Source: Aquiflexum balticum DSM 16537
GTDB lineage: Bacteria; Bacteroidota; Bacteroidia; Cytophagales; Cyclobacteriaceae
Assembly: GCF_900176595.1 (NCBI RefSeq)
Contig: NZ_LT838813.1
Location: 1,178,001 to 1,242,000 of the forward strand
DNA length: 64,000 nucleotides
Reading direction: 5' to 3'
Shown in pieces: positions 51,730 to 59,978 of the stretch. Under the pieces are notes generated by a model. The model saw only the letters and a program-made list of their open reading frames with translations, made no database searches and was not told the DNA's origin. The translations under genes and the position numbers were made by a program. Position 1 is the first letter of the stretch. Every line of letters begins with the position of its first letter.

Positions 51730-52728
51730 ATGTATATCATCGAATCCTATTCTTTGGCTGTTCTTTTCTGTGTTATAACCATGTTATGTTGGGGTTCTTG
51801 GGCCAATACCCAAAAACTCGCTGGAAGCAATTGGAGGTTTGAACTTTTTTACTGGGATTATGTGATCGGGATTGTGGTGTTGGCATTGATTTTTGGATAT
51901 ACCCTTGGAAGTAATGGAGAATATGGCAGGAGTTTTTCAGAAGATCTGTTTCAGGCGAGCAGCAAAAGTTATGCTTTGGCCTTTATTGGGGGAGTGGTTT
52001 TCAACTTGGCAAATATTCTCATCGTAGCCGCTATTTCCTATGCGGGGATGTCAGTGGCTTTTCCTGTGGGTATTGGCTTGGCATTGGTGCTCGGGGTACT
52101 GGTGAATTATATATCAACTCAAAAAGGAGATCCGATTTTACTGTTTATTGGTGTGGCTTTAGTAGCATTGGCTATCATTTTTGATGCCTTGGCCTACCAA
52201 AAACTTGCAAAAACCAATCAAAAAAATCCCAGAGTGGGATTGGCCTTGGCTTTGGTAGGAGGTTTTCTGATGTCATTTTTTTACTTCTTTGTTGCCCAGT
52301 CTATGTCCTTGGACTTTTCCAATCCGGAGGGAGGAAAATTCACTCCTTATGGCGCTGTCTTTGTATTTTCTGTCGGGATACTTTTAAGCAATTTTATTTT
52401 CAATACCATTTTGATGAAAAAACCTATAGAAGGAAATCCATTATCTGGAGCAGATTATTTTGCCGGAAAACCCTGGGTTCACTTTGTTGGAATTTTGGGA
52501 GGGATCATTTGGTGTGTTGGAATGTCATTCAGTATCCTTGCTGCAGAAAAGGCCGGACCTGCTATCTCCTACGGCTTGGGTCAAGGTGCCACGATGATTG
52601 CTGCCTTTTGGGGTGTGTTTATATGGAAGGAGTTTAAAAATGCTCCCAAAGATACCCATTGGCTTATAGGTGGGATGTTTTTGTTGTTTGTTTTGGGATT
52701 GGGGTTGATTGTTTACGCGGGGGTTTAG
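51730..52728 (+). CDS. GRP/RbsU-type sugar permease
   Basis: 332 aa, about ten hydrophobic segments, DMT superfamily. Seen: LFCVITMLCWGSWANTQKLA and FELFYWDYVIGIVVLALIFG at the N-terminus, GMSVAFPVGIGLALVLGVLV, and GPAISYGLGQGATMIAAFWG near the C-terminus, as in glucose/ribose porters. The gene follows the nucleoside hydrolase by three bases, so ribose is the likely substrate. Its 3' end overlaps the convergent ABC ATPase gene by four bases. Confidence 0.87.
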   Translation: MYIIESYSLAVLFCVITMLCWGSWANTQKLAGSNWRFELFYWDYVIGIVVLALIFGYTLGSNGEYGRSFSEDLFQASSKSYALAFIGGVVFNLANILIVAAISYAGMSVAFPVGIGLALVLGVLVNYISTQKGDPILLFIGVALVALAIIFDALAYQKLAKTNQKNPRVGLALALVGGFLMSFFYFFVAQSMSLDFSNPEGGKFTPYGAVFVFSVGILLSNFIFNTILMKKPIEGNPLSGADYFAGKPWVHFVGILGGIIWCVGMSFSILAAEKAGPAISYGLGQGATMIAAFWGVFIWKEFKNAPKDTHWLIGGMFLLFVLGLGLIVYAGV

Positions 52729-53762
52729 AAAGCTTCTTCCACCTCGTATTTCCAAAGGTAAAAATTAGCTCTTTCCAGTCCTTCAAAGGATCTTCCGGGA
52801 TTGGTTCGGATGATGACACGCTTTCCTTCATCATCCGCCAATTTTACCATTTGATGACTGCCGAAGTAGGAAATCTTTACAATTTTTCCGGTCAATTGTT
52901 GGCCGTCTCTTTGGACAACCTCTCCATGCTCGGGACGGAAGTGCAAAAGGACTTTGCCTGTGAATTTTTTTGCCTCAGGGTCTGCAATAAAGCCAAAAGT
53001 TGTATAATACCCTTCTTCAGTGGGCGTGGCCAATATCTCGTTTCTTTTACCAAAAAAATTTGCCACGTAGGGATTTACGGGATTTTCGTACAGATTTTTT
53101 GGAATATCTATTTGCTGAAGATATCCCTTGTGCAGTATGGCAATCCTGTCAGCTGTAGAAAGTGCATCCTTAGTATCATGCGTTACAAAAATCGCAGTAA
53201 TGCCTGTCTTTTTGATAATCTGACGGATTTCTTCCCTTACCTGATCTTTGAGCAAGGCATCAAGATTACTGAAAGGTTCATCCATCAATAGGATTTTGGG
53301 ATTGGGGGCAATTGCCCTTGCCAAAGCCACACGTTGCTGCTGACCACCGGAAAGTTGGTGTGGATATTTTGAAAAATCTTCCTTTAAACCTACTAATTTG
53401 AGTGTTTCCAAGGCGATTTGTTCCGGATTTCCTTTGGCCTTTTTCAATCCGAATTTAACATTTTCAAGGATTGTCAGATGTGGAAACAGGGCATAATCCT
53501 GGAAAACCATCCCGACTTGCCTTTCATGGGCGGGGACTGATCTGACACCTTCCACAATGGTCTGTCCCAAAAGGGAAATTGAACCCGAGTCCGGATGTTC
53601 CAACCCGGCGATTAGTCTTAGCAATGTGGTTTTTCCAGAACCGCTCTCTCCTACCAAGGCAAGTATCTCTCCTTCCTCTACATCAAAAGAAACGTCATTG
53701 ACAGCAAACTCATCTGCTTTGTTATATTTTTTATTGATGTGTTGGAGTGATAAAATCCTCAT
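52725..53762 (-). CDS. ABC transporter ATPase, ferric-iron (FbpC-like)
   Basis: 345 aa. Walker A GESGSGKTTLLR, Q-loop VFQDYALFPHLT, signature LSGGQQQRVALARAIAP, Walker B ILLMDEPFSNLD, H-loop FVTHDTKDAL. The C-terminal TOBE-like part (FRPEHGEVVQRDGQQ) is as in the FbpC/PotA group. It is third in an operon with a binding protein and a fused permease, giving a complete importer. Ferric iron is the best guess for the substrate from the partner proteins. Confidence 0.92.
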   Translation of the reverse strand: MRILSLQHINKKYNKADEFAVNDVSFDVEEGEILALVGESGSGKTTLLRLIAGLEHPDSGSISLLGQTIVEGVRSVPAHERQVGMVFQDYALFPHLTILENVKFGLKKAKGNPEQIALETLKLVGLKEDFSKYPHQLSGGQQQRVALARAIAPNPKILLMDEPFSNLDALLKDQVREEIRQIIKKTGITAIFVTHDTKDALSTADRIAILHKGYLQQIDIPKNLYENPVNPYVANFFGKRNEILATPTEEGYYTTFGFIADPEAKKFTGKVLLHFRPEHGEVVQRDGQQLTGKIVKISYFGSHQMVKLADDEGKRVIIRTNPGRSFEGLERANFYLWKYEVEEAF

Positions 53763-53781
53763 CCGGTTTATAAAGCGTTCT

Positions 53782-55419
53782 CTAAAGTTCTCGTTTTTTG
53801 ATCAATCTGTTCAGGAATATGATAGGAATGATTCCTGTCAGAATGATAATCAGGGCGGCATTGGCTGATTCAGCAATCATCTCGTTGGTGGCCATGTCAA
53901 AGGCCTTGGTGGCCAAAGTTTGGTAATTGAACGGACGAAGGATCAAAGTTAAGGGTAATTCTTTTAATACATCTACAAATACCAGCAATATGCCTGATAC
54001 CAAACTTGTTTTGATCAATGGCAGGTCAATTTTCCATAGTGTCTTGGTACTTCTTACGCCAAGCAGCCTACTGGCTTCATTGACATGGATGCCGATTTTT
54101 TGAAAACCAGCTTCTACAGGATTATAGCCTACAGCCATAAACCTTACAATGTAAGCAAATACCAAAGCAAACAATGTCCCCGAGAAAAACAGTCCCGCAA
54201 CCTGAGAAGTGAACAAAGTACCATAAATCCATTTGTCCAAGGAAATAAATGGAATCATCACGCCTACAGCAATCACCGCACCTGGAATAGCATAGCCCAA
54301 AGTTGCAATCTTGGTAATATTTTTAACCCATTTAAATGGACTTAATCTCAATGTGTACAGCAATACAATAGAAAGTATAACAATAAAAATTCCACTTAAA
54401 GCAGCCAATCCAAAACTTCGATAGATCAACAATAAGAAGTCCTGATTTACCACTTTAGTGTAAGTCATGCTGACCCACTGTAAAAGTTGAAGAAATGGAA
54501 AAAGAAAACTTAACAGGAATATGGATGAACAAATACTTGAGTATAAAATTTTTTTGCCCAATGTGGGATGGACCCGGGCTGTTGGCTTCTGTATTCCATT
54601 GACAGAGGAATATTGTCGGTTACCACGTTGCAGAGACTCGAGATAAAGGATCACAAAAACAAAAACCATCAAGATGGCTGCCAGATAGATTGCTGTGGAT
54701 GCGTCCCCCATTGAAAACCACGCCCTGAAGATTCCCGTGGTAAACGTGTTGACCCCAAAATATTTGACGGTACCATAATCATTCAATACTTCCATGGATG
54801 CCAGCGCAATCCCGGCGACAATAGCTGGCCGGGCCATGGGTAAAGCAACTTTAAAAAAAGTTTTGAATCGATTGACTCCCAATAAAAATGATGCCTCTTG
54901 GAAAGTTTTGGATTGCTGCAGGAAAGATGATCGGGTTATCAGAAAGACATAAGGAAACAGTGTAATCGATAAAATAAAAATTGCACCTGGAAGATTCATA
55001 ATATCTATCAAGCTGCCTTTTACCTGTACATCAAAGTTGTTTCTGAAAAAAACCTGAATAGGTCCTGTATAACCCAATAAGCCGACATAAGTATATGCCA
55101 TAATATATCCCGGAAACCCCAAGGGCAAAATCAACAGCCATTCAAAATATTTTCTTCCCGGAAATTCATAATTGGATACCAACCAAGCTGTACTGACCCC
55201 TAGCAGGAATGTCATTAAAGCAACTCCTAAAAGCAAAAGGATGGTATTCTGAAAATAGCCCACTAGCAGATTATTGGCAATATGTGACCAACTTCCGCCA
55301 GGACTATCAAAAAGTTTGATAAAAATGGTAAATAAAGGAGTGGCTACCAGCAGCAGTATCAGCAGCGAGTAGCCAGTCCATTTATTCCACCAGAAATAAT
55401 TTCTTTTTAAAATGTTCAA
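53782..55419 (-). CDS. ABC transporter permease, ferric-iron (FbpB-like)
   Basis: 545 aa with about twelve hydrophobic segments in two repeated halves, each with the EAA-type loop (EASFLLGVNRFKTFFKVALP in the first, EASRLLGVRSTKTLWKIDLP in the second). This fused permease is characteristic of FbpB/SfuB iron importers. It starts nine bases after the binding-protein stop and the ATPase follows 19 bases later. Confidence 0.92.
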   Translation of the reverse strand: MNILKRNYFWWNKWTGYSLLILLLVATPLFTIFIKLFDSPGGSWSHIANNLLVGYFQNTILLLLGVALMTFLLGVSTAWLVSNYEFPGRKYFEWLLILPLGFPGYIMAYTYVGLLGYTGPIQVFFRNNFDVQVKGSLIDIMNLPGAIFILSITLFPYVFLITRSSFLQQSKTFQEASFLLGVNRFKTFFKVALPMARPAIVAGIALASMEVLNDYGTVKYFGVNTFTTGIFRAWFSMGDASTAIYLAAILMVFVFVILYLESLQRGNRQYSSVNGIQKPTARVHPTLGKKILYSSICSSIFLLSFLFPFLQLLQWVSMTYTKVVNQDFLLLIYRSFGLAALSGIFIVILSIVLLYTLRLSPFKWVKNITKIATLGYAIPGAVIAVGVMIPFISLDKWIYGTLFTSQVAGLFFSGTLFALVFAYIVRFMAVGYNPVEAGFQKIGIHVNEASRLLGVRSTKTLWKIDLPLIKTSLVSGILLVFVDVLKELPLTLILRPFNYQTLATKAFDMATNEMIAESANAALIIILTGIIPIIFLNRLIKKREL

Positions 55420-55428
55420 AACGGTAAT

Positions 55429-56463
55429 TTATTTCCAGCCCACTTTGTCAAAAATCATGACGGCATCGTTGTTGTTGTCTCCCAGAACTGACAAGTTGAG
55501 ATCGTCAGCTTTAAAAGATCCCCAACTTTTCAACATTTCTGAAAATTCAACTTTGGGATTTACGGGATATTCAAAATTGATATTGGACAAAAGCCCTTGG
55601 GCTTCTTCATTGGAAAGAAATTCTATCAATTTGATAGCATTTTCTTTATTAGGAGCATACTTTGTCACAGCAGCACCCGATATATTGATGTGTGTTCCTC
55701 TATCAGATTGGTTGGGGAAGAAAATGGAGATTTTGTCAGCAGCTTTTCTTTCTTCTTCATTGGCATCATTGAGCATGATACCGATATAGTAAGTATTTAC
55801 AATAGCTACATCACCTTCACCGGAAGCAACAGCTTTAACCTGATCTCTGTCACTGCCTTTGGGGGCTCTTGCCATATTTTCCAACAATCCCGCAGCCCAT
55901 TGTTCTGCACCTTCTTTACCATGATGTGCAATAATGGAAGCTAAAAGAGATTGGTTATAGATGTTTTCAGAACTTCGGGTAAGTACTCTACCTTTCCATT
56001 GTGGTTCAGTCAGGGCTTCATAACTGCTCAGTTCTTCAGGATTTACTCTTTCTTTGCTGTAAGCGATTATCCTTGCTCGGTATGTTAGACCAAACCAAAA
56101 ACCTTCAGGATCCCTGAATTTGGCAGGAATATTTGCATTCAAATTTTCAGAATTTACAGATTGTAAAAGGTCTTTTTCTTCAGCCCGGTGTAATCTTCCT
56201 GCATCCACAGTGATAAGGACATCTGCCGGAGAATTTACCCCCTCCAGTTCCAGTTTTTGTATCAGTTCATCTGCTGAAGCCGAAACGACATTCACTTTGA
56301 TGCCTGTTTTTTCGGTAAACATGTCAAATAGCTTTTGGTCTGCTTCATAATGCCGATGTGTATAGACATTGACCTCTTCCTGCTTTTCTGTGCCGGAACC
56401 GCATGAAAACAAAATTGCCCCGAAAGAGGCGATTAAAGTTGATTTGAGAATATTTTTTAGCAT
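55429..56463 (-). CDS. Iron(III) ABC transporter substrate-binding lipoprotein (FbpA-like)
   Basis: 344 aa from ATG 56463; a longer reading to 56496 would place residues before the signal. Lipobox AILFSCG. Periplasmic-binding fold of the ferric group: VNVYTHRHYEADQKLFDMF, ADVLITVDAGRLHRAEEKDL, and the conserved Tyr pair in AIVNTYYIGIMLND that ligates iron in FbpA. It is first in the operon and divergent from oxyR, with 138 bp between the start codons. Confidence 0.9.
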   Translation of the reverse strand: MLKNILKSTLIASFGAILFSCGSGTEKQEEVNVYTHRHYEADQKLFDMFTEKTGIKVNVVSASADELIQKLELEGVNSPADVLITVDAGRLHRAEEKDLLQSVNSENLNANIPAKFRDPEGFWFGLTYRARIIAYSKERVNPEELSSYEALTEPQWKGRVLTRSSENIYNQSLLASIIAHHGKEGAEQWAAGLLENMARAPKGSDRDQVKAVASGEGDVAIVNTYYIGIMLNDANEEERKAADKISIFFPNQSDRGTHINISGAAVTKYAPNKENAIKLIEFLSNEEAQGLLSNINFEYPVNPKVEFSEMLKSWGSFKADDLNLSVLGDNNNDAVMIFDKVGWK

Positions 56464-56601
56464 AATATAAATAGTTGACAGGGCAAAATTAATCATTATT
56501 TAAATCAAATCTAAATAAAAAGAAAAAAGATTTTTATATTTGAGAGCCTTGAAGCAACAAGAGATTTTTGGAAACTTTAGGTGTCATTATAAATTAAAAT
56601 T

Positions 56602-57534
56602 ATGACGATTCAGCAACTCGAATACATCATTGCCGTGGACAAACACAGGCATTTTGGCCATGCAGCAGAATCCTGTTTTGTGACACAGCCTACCCTTAGC
56701 GCACAAGTCAGTAAATTGGAAAAGGAACTGGAGGTAATTCTTTTCGATAGATCCAAAATGCCCGTGATTCCCACAGAGATAGGCGTGCAGGTAATTGAAC
56801 ATGCCAAAAGGGTAGTTTCTGAGAGCAAAGGAATATATGAGTTGTTGTTACAGCTGAAAGGCGATGTCAGTGGAGTAATCAAATTGGGGATAATTCCCAC
56901 ACTTGCCCCTTATCTGTTGCATCGCTTTATCAAAGGCTTTTTGGAAAAATACCCCAAGGTCAAGCTGCAAGTAGAGGAAACCGTCACAGAAGAAATCCTG
57001 AGAAAACTAAAAAATGATGAATTGGATTTGGGTGTTGTAGTGACTCCATTGGATGAACCCGGGATTGTGGAAAAGCCGATGTTTTATGAAAAATTCTATG
57101 CTTACCTCTCAAAAGATCATCAACTCCTCAAAAAAGACAAATTAAATGTGCAGGATTTGGAATCAGATGACATGTGGATGCTTCAGCAAGGCCATTGTTT
57201 CAGAGATCAGGTTTTTAATCTCTGCAATCAAACCAAATTCCAAAGGATGAATTTTCATTATGAAAGCGGATCTTTGGAAGGATTAAAAAACATGGTCAAT
57301 CAATATAAAGGAATCACTTTGCTTCCGGAGTTATCCACATTTTCTCTGAACGAGGAGGAAAAGCAGCGACTGAGAAAATTCACTGGAGAGGAACCTACAA
57401 GGGAAGTAAGTATTGTACTTACCAGAAATTTTTTAAAAAAGAAATTGGTTGAATTGCTCTATAATGAAATCTGTGCTGCTGTCCCTCAGGAAATGACTTC
57501 CAAATCACATGGAAAAATAGTGAGGTTTAAGTGA
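56602..57534 (+). CDS. oxyR: Hydrogen-peroxide-inducible activator OxyR
   Basis: 310 aa LysR-type regulator. N-terminal winged HTH: MTIQQLEYIIAVDKHRHFGH and SCFVTQPTLSAQVSKLEKEL. The peroxide-sensing cysteines are C199 (QQGHCFRDQ) and C208 (FNLC), exactly the positions used in E. coli OxyR, so the redox switch should work. The C-terminal MVNQYKGITLLPE matches as well. Divergent from the ferric-iron importer, which suggests it may also control iron uptake, since peroxide and iron stress are linked. Confidence 0.95.
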   Translation: MTIQQLEYIIAVDKHRHFGHAAESCFVTQPTLSAQVSKLEKELEVILFDRSKMPVIPTEIGVQVIEHAKRVVSESKGIYELLLQLKGDVSGVIKLGIIPTLAPYLLHRFIKGFLEKYPKVKLQVEETVTEEILRKLKNDELDLGVVVTPLDEPGIVEKPMFYEKFYAYLSKDHQLLKKDKLNVQDLESDDMWMLQQGHCFRDQVFNLCNQTKFQRMNFHYESGSLEGLKNMVNQYKGITLLPELSTFSLNEEEKQRLRKFTGEEPTREVSIVLTRNFLKKKLVELLYNEICAAVPQEMTSKSHGKIVRFK

Positions 57535-57549
57535 TGAAGTTGGAAGTAG

Positions 57550-57613
57550 AAGCGAGAGATTAGAGGCGAGAGACAAAAACCAAGAGACAAGAAACAAGAA
57601 ACAAGAGGCTAGA
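57550..57613 (+). repeat. Dispersed low-complexity repeat tract
   Basis: AAGCGAGAGATTAGAGGCG followed by CCAAGAGACAAGAAACAAG words; same family as the tracts at 10564-10634 and 11127-11166. It lies after oxyR with no four-helix gene nearby. The rest of the gap to 57745 holds nothing further. Confidence 0.55.
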
Positions 57614-57745
57614 TTTAAAAGCGGTTACATAATCTGATAAATTTGTACTTCCGTTTCGTCTAAGAAAATTTTGTAATTTTCCAATCTTCCATGGTGGACA
57701 AGTTCTTCCAATTTTAAAATCTACAATCTACAATCTAAAAAAATA

Positions 57746-58363
57746 ATGTCCTCTCATCATTTTGTCAAAGAACAGCAAGAACCGGCTTTAATCATCCTGA
57801 ATGCAGCAGGTATCAGTTTTGATGCTGTCGCAGCTTTATTGGAATGGGTTCCGACGGTTTTGGTAGCGCAAGAGGAGGTTTTCACCGTAATATCCTGGGG
57901 AATTAAAATCGATATCATTCTGGCTGAAATGGATTTTCAGCAACAGCATTTCCATCTGCTGGAGGAGCAGTATCCAGTCAAATTTTTGGGAGTTCAGGAT
58001 GGAAATTTTCTTGATGAGGGCTTGCAGTATCTGATTGCCTCCAAGCATTCTGCCGTAAATATCATCGGGTTTGATCACCAAAAGGTCTTTGGACTGGAAG
58101 GAATACTTGAATTTTTGGATATTGTAGTTTGGGATGGGCCGACCAGGTATTTTCCGATAAAAAAAGGGGAATTCAAAAAGTGGTTTCCTGCCAGTTCCGT
58201 TCAATTACATGCACCTGAGGGGACACTGATCGAAGTCAAGACTCCTGATGATTCCAACATCATTGAAATCAGACATGCTACAGTTCTTGAAATTCCTGAA
58301 GGAACAAGCATCTTTAAATCAAAAGAGATTTTTTGGGTTGGGGAAATTATGAATCAGGATTGA
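57746..58363 (+). CDS. Degenerate thiamine-pyrophosphokinase-like protein
   Basis: 205 aa. Length and overall layout follow the Bacteroidota thiamine pyrophosphokinase pattern: FVKEQQEPALIILNAA, LLEWVPTVLVAQEE, GIKIDIILAEMDF at the place of the catalytic GDFDS/GDLDS motif, GLQYLIASKHSAVNIIGF, and TRYFPIKKGEFKKWFPAS. The aspartates of the catalytic motif are reduced to EMDF and the usual Asp-Lys-Thr-Asp stretch is missing. It is therefore either a non-catalytic thiamine-binding paralogue or a diverged enzyme. The 3' end overlaps the convergent prmC by 17 bases. Confidence 0.5.
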   Translation: MSSHHFVKEQQEPALIILNAAGISFDAVAALLEWVPTVLVAQEEVFTVISWGIKIDIILAEMDFQQQHFHLLEEQYPVKFLGVQDGNFLDEGLQYLIASKHSAVNIIGFDHQKVFGLEGILEFLDIVVWDGPTRYFPIKKGEFKKWFPASSVQLHAPEGTLIEVKTPDDSNIIEIRHATVLEIPEGTSIFKSKEIFWVGEIMNQD

Positions 58364-59192
58364 ACGTAGCCCTTACCATCCTATTTTTCCCATTTAGATC
58401 CTCGAGAATCTTTACTTCAGTGTATCCGTATTCAGTTAAAATATCAACAGTTTCGTTTCCCAAAGCTTCATTGATTTCAAAATATAGTCTTCCATAAGGT
58501 TTTAAAACTTTTTTCGCTTTTTTGCCTATATGCTTATAAAACAACAGCGGATCATCATCATCTACAAAGAGTGCCAAATGAGGTTCATGTTTCAACACAT
58601 TTTCATGCATCATTTCTTTCTCAGATATCTTCACATAGGGCGGATTGCTGACAATGATATCCAAATGCTTGAGTGGTATTTCCTCGTTTAGAATATCACA
58701 TTTTTGGAAAACAACCTCAGCATCCAGTGAAATGGCATTCCTGGAAGCCACTGAAAGTGCTTTATCGCTGATGTCCAGACCAAAAACTTCAGCGTCGTTT
58801 AATTCCATGGCCAAAGTAATGGGAATACAACCCGAGCCTGTCCCAATATCCAAAATCCGCAACCCGGAATTTTTGTTTTCCTTGATGATCAAATGCACAA
58901 GCTCCTCGGTTTCATTTCTTGGAATCAACACATTGGAGTTTACCAAAAATTCTCTGCCATAAAATGGTGCTTTACCGGTGACATATTGAATCGGTTTTCC
59001 TTTAAGCAGTTCCTTCAAGGCATTTTCGAGTTCTATCGGAATTGATTCCACAACATTATTACTGAATAGATCTATTCTGTTCTTTCCCAAGTACTCTTCA
59101 AAAAGCCAAAGAACAAGAGATTCTGATTCCTGTTTGGAATAAATTGTCTGAAGCCGCGAAGAAAAAGATTGAAACAATGCTGTAAGGTTCAT
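58347..59192 (-). CDS. prmC: Peptide chain release factor N5-glutamine methyltransferase
   Basis: 281 aa. Methylates the Gln of the GGQ motif in release factors RF1/RF2. An N-terminal helical substrate-binding domain, then YGREFLVNSNVLIPRNETEE, SAM motif LDIGTGSGCIPITLAMEL and the catalytic NPPY motif in DIIVSNPPYVKISE. All key residues are present. It is convergent with the gene at 57746 and overlaps its tail. Confidence 0.93.
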   Translation of the reverse strand: MNLTALFQSFSSRLQTIYSKQESESLVLWLFEEYLGKNRIDLFSNNVVESIPIELENALKELLKGKPIQYVTGKAPFYGREFLVNSNVLIPRNETEELVHLIIKENKNSGLRILDIGTGSGCIPITLAMELNDAEVFGLDISDKALSVASRNAISLDAEVVFQKCDILNEEIPLKHLDIIVSNPPYVKISEKEMMHENVLKHEPHLALFVDDDDPLLFYKHIGKKAKKVLKPYGRLYFEINEALGNETVDILTEYGYTEVKILEDLNGKNRMVRATFNPDS

Positions 59193-59267
59193 GCACAGAG
59201 AATAATTGTCTATTTATTCAAAGGTATACATTAAGTTAAAGATTAAATTGGTCGCATTGGTTTCCAA

Positions 59268-59624
59268 TCAGCTTTTTATGTTGATCAGCTTGTAAAAAAT
59301 TATCGCGCCGATTCCATAGCAAAAAACATCCCATAGATCTGCAGTATAGGTTGTAGACCATCGGGGCAAAAGGAATTCGAAGAGAAAAGAAAAATATACC
59401 CAACCAACCACTACCTGGGCTTTACTGAAAGTAAAATTCTCCCTCAATGGATGAATCCATCTATAAACCTGCAAAGTAATTCCCAATACTACAGGCATTG
59501 CCAATAAGTCATCTAAATAAGCGTGTGCAATTGGAATGTAAATCCCCAATATTTTTTCAAGGAATTGATTGAGCCAAAAGACCAAACAGGCCGATAGAAA
59601 TAAAGGATTTCGCAAAACCGACAT
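59268..59624 (-). CDS. Small four-helix membrane protein
   Basis: 118 aa from ATG 59624, overlapping the upstream stop by one base (TGATG); a GTG at 59627 is also possible. About four hydrophobic segments (FLSACLVFWLNQFLEKILGI, DDLLAMPVVLGITLQVYRWI, VVVGWVYFSFLFEFLLP, DVFCYGIGAIIFYKLI). Related proteins carry automatic names such as magnesium citrate transporter that I consider unsupported at this size; VanZ-like is an alternative. Confidence 0.6.
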   Translation of the reverse strand: MSVLRNPLFLSACLVFWLNQFLEKILGIYIPIAHAYLDDLLAMPVVLGITLQVYRWIHPLRENFTFSKAQVVVGWVYFSFLFEFLLPRWSTTYTADLWDVFCYGIGAIIFYKLINIKS

Positions 59625-59908
59625 CACCCTGGAAGTGCTGCTATCAAAGCTGCGAGAAAAGTGATAATGGCCATATAAATAGTATAAAAAAAGTTTCCGA
59701 CCTTCTTTAAGTCGGCTATGAACTTGCTGTCAGTTTCTTTTATATAAAAAATCCACTGTTCTTTGTTAGCCTGTATGTCTTTTTGGCGGTTTTCATGGTA
59801 TTCCAAATCACGGCTTGACAGGTAATTTCCGCAAAATTCACATTTATCATTGATGTTTGTTTTCCATTTGGACCATTTCCCACAATGGGGGCACTTTTTC
59901 TCTCCCAT
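59624..59908 (-). CDS. Zinc-ribbon membrane protein
   Basis: 94 aa from ATG 59908 (a longer reading would use a TTG). The N-terminal zinc ribbon CPHCGKW ... CEFCGNYL with two CxxC pairs is followed by a charged helix and one C-terminal hydrophobic segment (FFYTIYMAIITFLAALIAAL). It is probably a tail-anchored cytoplasmic zinc-ribbon protein. Coupled to the small membrane protein downstream through TGATG. Confidence 0.7.
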   Translation of the reverse strand: MGEKKCPHCGKWSKWKTNINDKCEFCGNYLSSRDLEYHENRQKDIQANKEQWIFYIKETDSKFIADLKKVGNFFYTIYMAIITFLAALIAALPG

Positions 59909-59978
59909 AGTATAAAAATAGAGATACAAATGCAATAACCGAATGATTTAGGAAAATTTTGTTCCTTTAAACTCCATC

